This document shows, in pieces, positions 1 through 7,570 of a stretch of DNA of 39,072 nt. The stretch is taken from the NCBI GenBank assembly GCA_016280595.1, contig JAEEHB010000063.1, forward strand, positions 1 to 39,072, written 5' to 3'. Each line of letters begins with the position of its first letter. Position 1 is the first letter of the stretch. Under the pieces are notes generated by a model that was not told the DNA's origin, searched no databases, and worked only from the letters and a program-made list of their open reading frames with translations. Origin of the DNA: Clostridiaceae bacterium (GTDB lineage: Bacteria; Bacillota; Clostridia; Oscillospirales; Acutalibacteraceae). Position numbers and translations under genes: made by a program.

Positions 1-235
1 GAGGACGAAGAAACGGATGAAAACGGCTCTTTCCGGACTGAAGACAGTATCAAGATACGGTGTCGAACCACCGAAGCGCCGCCGGTGGCGGATAAAGCGA
101 GGCGGTGAGAGGAAGAAACAAGGAGAACTGCGAAGTGAGTCAACGAGCAGGGCGACTGTGTTTCTGACGGTTAAAAATAAGTCGAGAAAAGACAAAACAA
201 TTATTCCTTATAAAAACCATATCAAACAAAGAAAA
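1..235. other. Unassigned left-edge segment
   Basis: No gene is recognised here. Frame 1 is open from the window edge to a stop at about 106-108 and would give a short acidic-then-basic tail ending in ADKARR, which could be the 3' end of a gene that starts outside the window. Frame 2 is also open as far as 268, but it is strongly basic, lacks a convincing ribosome binding site and runs through the terminator hairpin at 236-262, so I do not call it a gene. No tRNA or known RNA motif was seen. Confidence 0.25.
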
Positions 236-262
236 GAAGTGCGAGCCCGAAACTCGCACTTC
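236..262 (-). terminator. Rho-independent terminator of the htrA-like gene
   Basis: A perfect 10-bp stem (GAAGTGCGAG paired with CTCGCACTTC) has a 7-base loop. Read on the minus strand it is followed by TTTTCTTTGTTT, a U-rich tail. It lies 50 bases beyond the stop codon of the HtrA-like protease gene, so it most likely ends that transcript. Confidence 0.8.
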
Positions 263-312
263 TGCTAAACTCTTGTCTTTTCGATTTTTGCCGTATATTC
301 TACGACCGAAAG

Positions 313-2106
313 TTAATAACCATAACCGAAAAAGTAATCAAAGGGGTTATAGGCTGTCGTGGGCGTTTCGGTATCCCCTTCCGCTGCCGCAGCCGGTTCT
401 TTATTACCTTTATCTTCAATCAGCGTGGCTGTCACATCAAATCTGTCAACCGAGTAGTCGCTGTTAACTCTGCAGAGCGTGAGCGTCATCTTGTCGCCCA
501 CTTTGCCCTCGTCTATCTTTTCGAGCAGGGCGTCCGCGGTGTCAAGCGGCTCACCGTTTACGGCAATTATCATATCGTATTTCTTCGCATCGGTGTTGAC
601 GAGTGAAGAATCGGAATTGATACCGGTGATGATGAGCGTGCCCTGGGGCAGGTTGTTGACCTGGGCAATCAGATAATACTGGGTGCTGTTGTTGATTGAG
701 GTATATGTGATGCTCAGTTTTGCTCTGTCTTTGACATAGCCGTACTGGATAAGGTCGTCTATAATCACCTTCGCGGAGGTGATGGGAATTGAGAAGTTCA
801 TTCCCTCGTAACTTACGGTAACTATCTTCTGGGAGTTGATGCCTATGACCTGACCGTACTGGTTGAGCAGCATACCGCCGGAGTTGCCGGGGTTGATGGC
901 CGCGTCGTGCTGAATGCACTTCATCGTGTAGCCGATTTCACTGCTTATGGGTCTGTCGATGGCGGAAATTCTGCCTGCGGTGAAGGAGCCGAAGAATTCA
1001 ACGCCGCCGGGGTTGCCTACCGCATAGACGGGGTCGCCGACTTTGAGCTCGTCGGAATTGCCGAATACAGCGGGGGTGAAATCAGTGCTCTTTACTTTGA
1101 CAACGCCGATGTCGGTCTTTTTGTCATAGCCGACCATTTCGGCATCATAGGTGTTGCCCTCTTCGTTTTGCACTTTAATCATAACGCCGTCGTCATCAAT
1201 GACATGGGCGCAGGTGATGATGTAGGTGTATTTGCCGGTGCTGTCAAGCCCCATAACAATGCCGCTGCCCTGACCGCTTGCGGAAGCGGAGGTGACGGAC
1301 GAATAGATGAGGATGCCGACGTTGCTCGCTCTGCCGAGTTCGGCAATTTCGGAAACGGGCAGCACTTCGCCCGATTTGGCGCGGCTTGATTTCGGCGTTT
1401 CCTCTATAACAAGCGCGGTATCATCTCCGGGCTCGGTATCATCCTGCTGAGTGACATGGTTTTCGCTTGAGGACGGAGTCTTTCTCGAGGAAAAGATTCT
1501 GCCGGCGACTGCGACTATGCCCGCGATAATCGCGAAAACAACCACGAGCGCGATTGCCGCGATAAATATCTTGAGCCCCGTGTTTTTCTTTTTGGGGGGT
1601 ACGGGCGGCTGCTGAGGCGCGCCGTAATAACCGTTGTTGGGGTAGGGATTTGTTCTGCCCTGTGCGCCGTAGGGACCGCTGTAAGGTCCGCCCTGACCGT
1701 AGGGCGCTCCGTAAGACGGATTGCCGTAGCCGGAGTATCCGCCCTGCTGACCCGCGCCGTAATACTGCCCCTGCTGATTGGGGATTCTCTGCGCCTGAGC
1801 CTGCGGAATTTCCTGCTGAGGCTGTGCCGCCCCGGGGGCTTCGCCTTCGGTTTCGGTTTCCTGCGTGCCGGAGTAAATATCTTCATATTCACCCTGTACT
1901 CTCTGCTCTTCTGCGGGGCTTTCAAACTCCTCTGCAGTTTCCTCTGCGGGCTGTTCGTTTGCTTCTTCGGAGGCTTCTTCCTGCGCGTAAACGGGAGTTT
2001 CTTCTGTTTCCGCGCTTTCCGGTGCTGCGCCGGAAGCCTCTTCTTCAATTATGTTTTCAGTGCCTTCTCCGGTTTCCTCCGGGTTTTTGTCGTAATCATC
2101 ATACAT
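313..2106 (-). CDS. HtrA/DegP-like membrane-anchored serine protease with PDZ domain
   Basis: Predicted 597-residue protein. Residues 1-96 are very acidic (Glu/Ala-rich), 97-172 are Gln/Gly/Tyr/Pro-rich, and a single membrane helix spans about 178-204, which predicts a cytoplasmic tail and an extracellular protease. The trypsin-like domain has a clear triad: His301 in TCAHV, Asp332 in KTDIG and Ser409 in NPGNSGG. A PDZ domain follows at about 460-565. The tail ends in an aromatic run (YNPFDYFFGYGY). I chose the start at MYDDY because AGGG lies 7 bases before it; an in-frame start 12 codons upstream has no such site. HtrA proteases degrade misfolded exported proteins. The kinase and response regulator genes upstream suggest CssRS- or WalRK-like control, but that link is inference. 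Confidence 0.93.
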   Translation of the reverse strand: MYDDYDKNPEETGEGTENIIEEEASGAAPESAETEETPVYAQEEASEEANEQPAEETAEEFESPAEEQRVQGEYEDIYSGTQETETEGEAPGAAQPQQEIPQAQAQRIPNQQGQYYGAGQQGGYSGYGNPSYGAPYGQGGPYSGPYGAQGRTNPYPNNGYYGAPQQPPVPPKKKNTGLKIFIAAIALVVVFAIIAGIVAVAGRIFSSRKTPSSSENHVTQQDDTEPGDDTALVIEETPKSSRAKSGEVLPVSEIAELGRASNVGILIYSSVTSASASGQGSGIVMGLDSTGKYTYIITCAHVIDDDGVMIKVQNEEGNTYDAEMVGYDKKTDIGVVKVKSTDFTPAVFGNSDELKVGDPVYAVGNPGGVEFFGSFTAGRISAIDRPISSEIGYTMKCIQHDAAINPGNSGGMLLNQYGQVIGINSQKIVTVSYEGMNFSIPITSAKVIIDDLIQYGYVKDRAKLSITYTSINNSTQYYLIAQVNNLPQGTLIITGINSDSSLVNTDAKKYDMIIAVNGEPLDTADALLEKIDEGKVGDKMTLTLCRVNSDYSVDRFDVTATLIEDKGNKEPAAAAEGDTETPTTAYNPFDYFFGYGY

Positions 2107-2162
2107 AATAAAACCCTCTTTTCGTGATTTTGCTATGGTCAAAGTATATACGGATTTTTTTA

Positions 2163-2186
2163 ATTATATTTTAACAAGAGTTAAAA
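2163..2186 (-). promoter_or_regulatory. Possible htrA promoter element with inverted-repeat operator
   Basis: On the minus strand a TATAAT hexamer (2163-2168) lies about 57 bases before the HtrA start codon. Directly upstream of it is a 7-bp inverted repeat with a 4-base centre (TTTTAAC AAGA GTTAAAA, 2169-2186), in the place of a -10/-35 spacer. No good -35 hexamer is present, as expected of an activator-dependent promoter. A TGTAAA element (minus strand) lies at 2204-2209. Function is inferred from position only. Confidence 0.4.
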
Positions 2187-2204
2187 AATTGTTGAAAATT
2201 GCGT

Positions 2205-3701
2205 TTACATTTTGGGCAGGGTGAAAATAAATTCCGTATACTCCCCTTCTTCGCTGCGGCAGACTACGGTGCCGCCGTGTATTTCAACAATCGTTTTCAC
2301 AAGGTAAAGCCCTACGCCAGCGCTCTTTGAATCGTAACTTCTGGACTTGTCCGTCTTGTAAAACCTTTCAAATATGGTTTCCCGCTCGCTTTCGGGTATG
2401 CCTCTGCCGGTGTTTCTGATTTTTGCTATCACCTTTTCGCTGTCCTCTTTCACCTCAAGCGAGATGCATCCGCCTTCGGGCGTGAATTTCACGGCGTTGT
2501 CAACAAGGTTATAGACAACCTGGTTTATAAGGTCCTTGTCGGCGACGATTCTTTTTTCGGTAAGGTTTTCGAGTCCTTCGATGTCTATCCTCTTGTTTTC
2601 AACCATCTGCTCAAAAGACAGAAGCGTGGTGAAGAGCATTTTGCTAAGATCAAACTCCGAGGGCTTGAGTTCCATTTTTCCCGCCTCAAGGCGGCTCATA
2701 TTGAGCATCGCGGTGACGAGCCTTGAAAGCCTCTTTACTTCGTCGCTTACTATAATAAGGTATTTCTTTTCGTTTTCTTCGTCTATCGTGCCGTCAAGTA
2801 TGCCGTCAATGAATCCGCCTATGGTGGTCATCGGCGTTTTGAGTTCGTGAGACACGTTTGAAACGAAACTGCGCCTGCTCATTTCAAGGGCGGAAAGATC
2901 CTGCGCCATTGAGTTGAACGCCTGGGCGAGTTCGTCAATTTCGGTGGGATATTTGTTTCTGCGCTTTTCGTCTATGAATATCCTCTGCGAAAAATCGCCG
3001 TTCGCGTACTGCTTGGCGGCTTTTGACATCTGGCGCAGAGGCCTTGTGGTCCTGTAAACATTTACATAAACTATGACAAGGTCAATAAGGAAAGCGAATA
3101 TCGAGGCGTAGGCAAACAGGCGGATAATAAGCGCCACATATTTGACAAGCCCGTTTGTGGAGGGCATTGTGCCGAAAACCGCGCCCCTGAAAACGCCGTC
3201 AACCTCGAGCGGACAGCCGACTATGAAGTTGTTTGAGGCAAATACGCCGTCAAGTTTGCCGGTATCCCTGAAATCCTCTCCGTTTCGCAGCTGCTCCATA
3301 ACCGCGTCGGGTATCTGATAGTTATCGTGGACTATGCAGTTGCCGGTTAAATTGCCCACATTCTGTATGATGTGCTTGCAGTAAACGGGCTCGCCCTTTT
3401 CGTTTACCACAAAGAAATCCGCGTCAAGAACATCGGACGCCTGGTAGAGCGAGTTGCATATCACGAGCACCGTGCCCCTGCCCGTGCCCATATATTCGGA
3501 CTGCAGCACAAGTTCGGTGTTTTCGGTTATGCTTTTTGTGTTTTCTTCAAGCAGGTCCAGTTTTTCGTTCATCCACACGGCCGATACCATCAGCGAAAGC
3601 AAAATTCCGACGAAGGTGAAACTCGTGAGAATGATGCTCATTGTGGAAAACAGATATTTTCTGAAAAGGCCGGACAGTTTCCGCTCTTTCCGTTCTTTCA
3701 T
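2205..3701 (-). CDS. Two-component sensor histidine kinase
   Basis: A 498-residue membrane kinase. There are two membrane helices (about 17-42 and 186-212) around an extracellular sensor region of roughly 145 residues, then a HAMP linker (about 213-270). The dimerisation/phosphoacceptor domain has His285 in NVSHELKTP. The ATPase domain has the N box (Asn402 in NLVDNAVKF), GRGIPESE and GVGLYLVK motifs. GAGG lies just before the ATG. No PAS domain is visible, so it is not a standard WalK. It follows its response regulator gene and precedes the HtrA-like gene on the same strand. A sensor of envelope or secretion stress is plausible but unproven. Confidence 0.95.
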   Translation of the reverse strand: MKERKERKLSGLFRKYLFSTMSIILTSFTFVGILLSLMVSAVWMNEKLDLLEENTKSITENTELVLQSEYMGTGRGTVLVICNSLYQASDVLDADFFVVNEKGEPVYCKHIIQNVGNLTGNCIVHDNYQIPDAVMEQLRNGEDFRDTGKLDGVFASNNFIVGCPLEVDGVFRGAVFGTMPSTNGLVKYVALIIRLFAYASIFAFLIDLVIVYVNVYRTTRPLRQMSKAAKQYANGDFSQRIFIDEKRRNKYPTEIDELAQAFNSMAQDLSALEMSRRSFVSNVSHELKTPMTTIGGFIDGILDGTIDEENEKKYLIIVSDEVKRLSRLVTAMLNMSRLEAGKMELKPSEFDLSKMLFTTLLSFEQMVENKRIDIEGLENLTEKRIVADKDLINQVVYNLVDNAVKFTPEGGCISLEVKEDSEKVIAKIRNTGRGIPESERETIFERFYKTDKSRSYDSKSAGVGLYLVKTIVEIHGGTVVCRSEEGEYTEFIFTLPKM

Positions 3702-3719
3702 CTTGTCACCTCAAAAAAC

Positions 3720-3745
3720 AAGCCGCCTCTCTCGGGAAGCGGCTT
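3720..3745 (-). terminator. Intra-operon terminator-like hairpin between regulator and kinase
   Basis: AAGCCGC pairs with GCGGCTT over a 12-base loop. On the minus strand the stem is followed by GTTTTTT, and then the kinase ribosome binding site follows at once. This has the form of an intrinsic terminator in the 64-base gap between the response regulator and kinase genes, and would lower kinase expression relative to the regulator. Confidence 0.65.
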
Positions 3746-3765
3746 TGCGGATTTTGACAACTGCG

Positions 3766-4455
3766 TCAGTCGTTGGTTGCGAATTTGTAGCCGACCGACC
3801 ACACTGTTTTGAGTTCCCACTTGTCGGAAACGCCCTCAAGTTTTGCGCGCAGGCGTTTCACATGAACATCAACCGTTCTGCTGTCGCCGTAGTAGTCAAA
3901 GCCCCATACTTCGTCAAGAAGCTGATCTCTTGTGTATACTCTGTTGGGGTTGCTCGCAAGGTGATAAAGCAGTTCAAGTTCTTTGGGCGGAGTGTCTATC
4001 TTTACTCCGTCAACGGTGAGTTCGTAATTGGTGAGGTTGATTATGAGTTTGTCATATCTCACTTCTTTTACGTCGGATTTCGCGGCTCCTCCGCTTCTGC
4101 GCAGCACGGCCTTTACTCTTGCCATAACCTCTTTGGTGTCAAAGGGCTTCACAACATAGTCGTCGGCTCCGAGTTCGAATCCTAGCACCTTGTCAAAGGT
4201 CTCCGCTTTCGCGGTGAGCATAATAATCGGCTTGTCGGAAAACTTTCTGATTTCGCGGCAGACCTGCCAGCCGTCAAGCACGGGCAGCATGATATCAAGC
4301 AGGGTAAGGTCGGGGTCTACCTCTTTGAACACGTTTACGGCATCCGCGCCGTTGTTTGCGGTATAGACCTCGTACCCTTCTTTTTCAAGATATAACTTAA
4401 GAAGTTCGCAGATATTGGTTTCGTCGTCAACTACAAGTATTTTTTCCGCTGACAT
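3766..4455 (-). CDS. OmpR/PhoB-family response regulator
   Basis: A 229-residue two-domain regulator. The receiver domain (1-120) has an acidic pocket at Asp10-Asp11, phosphoacceptor Asp54 in LLDIMLP and the conserved Lys in MLTAK. A winged-helix DNA-binding domain fills about 135-226, with the usual PPKELELL and RTVDVHVKRLR segments. GGAGGG lies 6 bases before the ATG. It is the first gene of the regulator-kinase pair, and the receiver resembles WalR and CssR of Bacillus in general form. The separately positioned TTTACA-type direct repeats upstream suggest self-regulation. Its exact orthology is not settled by sequence reading alone. Confidence 0.95.
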   Translation of the reverse strand: MSAEKILVVDDETNICELLKLYLEKEGYEVYTANNGADAVNVFKEVDPDLTLLDIMLPVLDGWQVCREIRKFSDKPIIMLTAKAETFDKVLGFELGADDYVVKPFDTKEVMARVKAVLRRSGGAAKSDVKEVRYDKLIINLTNYELTVDGVKIDTPPKELELLYHLASNPNRVYTRDQLLDEVWGFDYYGDSRTVDVHVKRLRAKLEGVSDKWELKTVWSVGYKFATND

Positions 4456-4535
4456 GTTAATCCCTCCTCTTGGAATGCGGGGAGAGTTTCCCCTTACTGT
4501 CTGTAATTCAATTTAACCCACAATAATTAATTTTC

Positions 4536-4563
4536 TGTAAATAGCCGTAAAACAAAATGTAAA
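4536..4563. promoter_or_regulatory. Direct repeats upstream of the response regulator gene
   Basis: Three related hexamers lie on the plus strand: TGTAAA at 4536, CGTAAA at 4546 and TGTAAA at 4558, spaced 10 and 12 bases apart. They sit about 80-110 bases upstream of the response regulator start. OmpR-family regulators commonly bind direct repeats with one-turn spacing, and WalR uses TGTAAH pairs. This is a candidate autoregulatory site and nothing more has been shown. Confidence 0.35.
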
Positions 4564-4582
4564 GATTTGATTGACTGTTTAT

Positions 4583-5620
4583 TTACGCGTTATACAGCCC
4601 GAATCTGAACACCGTGCTGCTCTCGAATTTTTCGCCCGCGTCAAAGGTGCACTGCGGGAAATCGGGCATGTTGGGTGTGTTGGGATAAAACTGCGTTTCA
4701 AGGCAGAAACCGCAGTACTGAATCAGGGGCTCGCCGCCCTTGCCGGGCCTTGTGCCGTCAAGGAAGTTGCCGCAGTAAAGCTGCACGCCGGGAAGGTCGG
4801 TAAACACCTCCATCATTCTGCCGCTTTCGGGGTCGTACGCGACCGCCGCAGGTCCGTCGCCCTCGTTGAGGCAGAAATTGTAGTCATAGCCTCTGCACTG
4901 TTTCAGCTGCTCGTCATCGGCGCCTATATCTCTGCCGATGGGTTTCGCCGTTCTGAAATCAAACGGAGTGCCCTCAACCTTTCTGAGTTCACCTGTCGGA
5001 ATCGAGCGGGAATCGGTCGGGGTAAAGGCGTCCGCGTTTATCATAAGCACGTGGGAGAGAATGTCTCCCTTGCCGGCGAGGTTGAAATAAGCGTGGTTTG
5101 TCATATTGATAACCGTCTTTTTGTCGCTGACGGCGGAGTAATCGATTTTAAGCGCGTTATCCTCATACAGGGTGAATTTCACGGTGAAATCCACTTTGCC
5201 CGGGAAGCCCATCGCTCCGTCGGGGCTCGAATAACTCATTTCGATGCTTGTGTCGTCGGTGATAATCGCCTTCCACACCGCGTGTGAAAGTTCGCCGCCG
5301 CCGTGAAGGCAGGTGATGCCTTTTTCGTTTTTTTCAAGGGCATATTCCGTGCCGTCGATTGAAAATTTGCCGTCGGCTATTCTGTTGGCGTATCTGCCTA
5401 CGGTCATGCCCTGATAGTTTGAATACTTCTCGTGACCTTCGATAGTGTCAAAGCCTTTGACAACATCGGCAAACTCACCGTTTCTGTCCGGCACCCTGAT
5501 TGCGTTGATTGTTGCGCCGTAAGTGATGAGGTCAACCGAAACGCCCTTTGAATTTTCGAGTGTGTAGAGGGCTACGCTCTCTCCGCTCTGAGTTGTGCCG
5601 AAATCTTTTTTTGTAATCAT
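4583..5620 (-). CDS. galM: Aldose 1-epimerase (mutarotase)
   Basis: A 345-residue GalM-family protein that interconverts alpha and beta anomers of hexoses such as galactose and glucose in the cytoplasm. Seen in the sequence are the N-terminal YGATINAIRVPDR segment, GRYANRIADG, His106 in CLHGG, His176 in TNHAYFNLAG (catalytic acid region) and Glu308 in CLETQFYPNTPN (catalytic base). Length is normal for the family. It is the last gene of a coupled series: its ATG overlaps the TGA of the flavoferredoxin gene by 4 bases. With the GH3 glucosidase and GPH symporter upstream it fits a sugar-use operon. No clear terminator follows. Confidence 0.96.
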   Translation of the reverse strand: MITKKDFGTTQSGESVALYTLENSKGVSVDLITYGATINAIRVPDRNGEFADVVKGFDTIEGHEKYSNYQGMTVGRYANRIADGKFSIDGTEYALEKNEKGITCLHGGGELSHAVWKAIITDDTSIEMSYSSPDGAMGFPGKVDFTVKFTLYEDNALKIDYSAVSDKKTVINMTNHAYFNLAGKGDILSHVLMINADAFTPTDSRSIPTGELRKVEGTPFDFRTAKPIGRDIGADDEQLKQCRGYDYNFCLNEGDGPAAVAYDPESGRMMEVFTDLPGVQLYCGNFLDGTRPGKGGEPLIQYCGFCLETQFYPNTPNMPDFPQCTFDAGEKFESSTVFRFGLYNA

Positions 5621-6378
5621 TCAGTATCACCTTGCCCTAATTTCATTATATTGTACCTGCCTCTGTTTTCCGTAATCCTGCCAAACTGAATTGCCTCTGC
5701 CGGGCATCTGTTTATGCAGGCGGTACAGTGCTGGCATTTGTTTTTTATCCATTTCGGTCTGCCCTTTACCATTTTTATGGCGGAGTCGGGGCAGATTGCC
5801 GCGCACATTCCGCAGTGCACGCATTTATCCGTCGCCTTGTAAAACATGGTTGTCCTGAAAGGCTCATAGAGCGGATACATAAACACCGAGGCGATTTTCT
5901 GCGGTACGCTCGGCTGCATTATGTAGGTTTCGCCGTTGAGAATTCTGTCCGAAAATCCGCTGAGTTTGGAATCCGCCTTTCTGAGCACGGCTATTGCCTC
6001 TTTGCCCGTTGCGGGAGCGTAGGCGATAACATAATTGTCGGGCATCCTGACGCTTGCGCAAAGGTCGGGCTCCCTGCCGAGAGCGCGGGTGAATTTAAGC
6101 CCCGCCGCCTGAGGATTGCCGCCGCAGGTCATAACCGCGAATACATATTTCCCGAGTTTGTTTTTAATCTCGGGGTTTGTCACGAATCGTTTCACCATTT
6201 CGGGCATTCCGCCGTAATACACGGGAAAAACAAAGCCGGTAACTTCGGTTTTGCCTACAACGCTTTTGATTTTTCCTCTGTAAATGTCGGCGATGTCAAC
6301 GCATCTGTCACCCGTCTGCCTCGCTATTTTTTCGGCGGCATAGCGGGAATTGCCTGTGCCCGAGAAATAATAAATCAT
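5617..6378 (-). CDS. EFR1-type flavodoxin-ferredoxin fusion
   Basis: A 253-residue protein. The N-terminal half is flavodoxin-like, with the FMN phosphate loop in FSGTGNSRYAA (residues 5-15). The C-terminal part is a 2[4Fe-4S] ferredoxin: Cys186, 189, 192, 196 and Cys215, 218, 221, 225, each in the CxxCxxCxxxCP pattern. Such EFR1 proteins are common in Clostridia and are thought to shuttle electrons within the cell; the redox partner is unknown. Its start overlaps the stop of the pseudouridine synthase gene (ATGA) and GGAG precedes it. Why it sits in a sugar operon is unclear. Confidence 0.92.
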   Translation of the reverse strand: MIYYFSGTGNSRYAAEKIARQTGDRCVDIADIYRGKIKSVVGKTEVTGFVFPVYYGGMPEMVKRFVTNPEIKNKLGKYVFAVMTCGGNPQAAGLKFTRALGREPDLCASVRMPDNYVIAYAPATGKEAIAVLRKADSKLSGFSDRILNGETYIMQPSVPQKIASVFMYPLYEPFRTTMFYKATDKCVHCGMCAAICPDSAIKMVKGRPKWIKNKCQHCTACINRCPAEAIQFGRITENRGRYNIMKLGQGDTE

Positions 6379-7016
6379 AAAAAGTACTCTCCGAATAAAC
6401 TGAATGGTCCCGCGTCTGTCTGCGGCTTTGCGGTAAAGGTTTCCGCCGAGCCGCTTGCGGGATTTGTAAACTCAAGGGAATAAGCGAAAAGCCCGGTATT
6501 CTCCGCCTTTTCGCCGCCGTAACGGCGGTCGCCGCACAGCGGAAATCCCCTTGATGAAAACTGCGCTCTTATCTGATGTGTTCTGCCCGTGTGAAGGAGG
6601 ATGTCCCAAAGGGCATATCCGTCCTTTTCGCAGGCAAGGGAATATTCAAGGCTCGCGCGCCTTACTCCCTTTCTTTCTCTTTTTACAACGTAGGTTTTGT
6701 TTTTTGATTTGTCCCTGAAAAGCAGGTCTTCCATTACTCCCGATTCGGGTCTCAGCCCCGCGCGGGTGACGGCGTAATAACGCTTCTGCATTCTGCCCGA
6801 AAGCACCTGCTCCGAGAGCGATGCCGCCGCTTCGCGCGTTTTGGCAAACACCATAACTCCGGCAGTCTCTCTGTCAAGGCGGTGAACGGGATAAACCGTG
6901 CTGCCGGTACATTCGCCGAGCAGAGTAACCATATTTTCACCTTCGTCACTCTGGCTTACCACCCCTGCCGGCTTAATGCAGACTATGAAATCCCGAGTTT
7001 CCTTTATAACCGTCAT
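6375..7016 (-). CDS. Short RluA-family pseudouridine synthase
   Basis: A 213-residue protein of the RluA/RsuA superfamily, which isomerises uridine to pseudouridine in rRNA or tRNA. The catalytic motif HRLDRETAG places the essential Asp at residue 48. Later family segments include the RYYAV stretch and HTGRTHQIRAQF near residue 160. There is no N-terminal S4 RNA-binding domain, so it is shorter than RluD-type enzymes (about 300). Its ATG overlaps the TetR gene stop (ATGA) and its own stop overlaps the next start. Target RNA cannot be told from the sequence. Confidence 0.92.
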   Translation of the reverse strand: MTVIKETRDFIVCIKPAGVVSQSDEGENMVTLLGECTGSTVYPVHRLDRETAGVMVFAKTREAAASLSEQVLSGRMQKRYYAVTRAGLRPESGVMEDLLFRDKSKNKTYVVKRERKGVRRASLEYSLACEKDGYALWDILLHTGRTHQIRAQFSSRGFPLCGDRRYGGEKAENTGLFAYSLEFTNPASGSAETFTAKPQTDAGPFSLFGEYFL

Positions 7017-7570
7017 TTCTGATTGTCGGCTCTTTCGATAGCCGCAGTCATACCCTCAAACACGAGCAGGAATTCTCTTATGATTTCCTGAGGCGTTTCG
7101 CCCATACCCGTTCTGAACCATTCGGAAAGCGTGCCTATTACGCCGAACTGATGGTAGGAAATGATGAATTCGAGGTTGCTTCTGCTCACGTTTTTATCCT
7201 TGGCGATTTCATAGATATAATCCGCCATAATCTCTTTGCACGATTTGAAAAGGTAGGTCACGAGGTAATCATAACTCTTGCTCGCGCAGATATTGTTGAT
7301 TATTTTTTTGTTGGCATAGCAGTTTTCTATCATACGGGAGAAACCGACAAGCCATCTGAAACCGCTGTTGTATTTGGAAACCATCTCGGAAAACTCTCTT
7401 TTGAAGAGTTCCTCGAGCAGTTCATAAATATCGCTGTAATAGTAATAGAATGTGTTTCTGTTTATGTTGCAGCGTTCAACTATATCCCTGACCGTGATTT
7501 TGTCAAAAGGCTTTTCGCTGAGTATTTCAAGAAAAACACGGAAAATTCTGTCTTTTGTCGTAATGTTCAT
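7013..7570 (-). CDS. TetR/AcrR-family transcriptional regulator
   Basis: A 185-residue regulator. The N-terminal helix-turn-helix covers about residues 5-50 (ITVRDIVERCNINRNTFYYYY, interrupted only by normal variation). The C-terminal ligand domain resembles the DhaS-like TetR group (GMGETPQEIIREF near the end). Its ATG shares a base with the stop of the symporter gene (TAATG), so it is translated with the transporter. Placement inside the sugar operon suggests control of that operon or of a related one, with a small-molecule ligand. This is inference; no operator was recognised. Confidence 0.92.
   Translation of the reverse strand: MNITTKDRIFRVFLEILSEKPFDKITVRDIVERCNINRNTFYYYYSDIYELLEELFKREFSEMVSKYNSGFRWLVGFSRMIENCYANKKIINNICASKSYDYLVTYLFKSCKEIMADYIYEIAKDKNVSRSNLEFIISYHQFGVIGTLSEWFRTGMGETPQEIIREFLLVFEGMTAAIERADNQK

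Noticed and set aside
17-268. 83-codon open frame at the left edge, plus strand
   Set aside because: Very basic composition, no good ribosome binding site, and it crosses the htrA terminator hairpin.
3454-4185. 243-codon open frame opposite the two-component genes
   Set aside because: It runs across two well-supported minus-strand genes and the hairpin between them.
5728-6483. 251-codon open frame opposite the flavoferredoxin gene
   Set aside because: The minus-strand product has two perfect CxxCxxCxxxCP clusters and coupled starts; the plus-strand frame has no recognisable domain.
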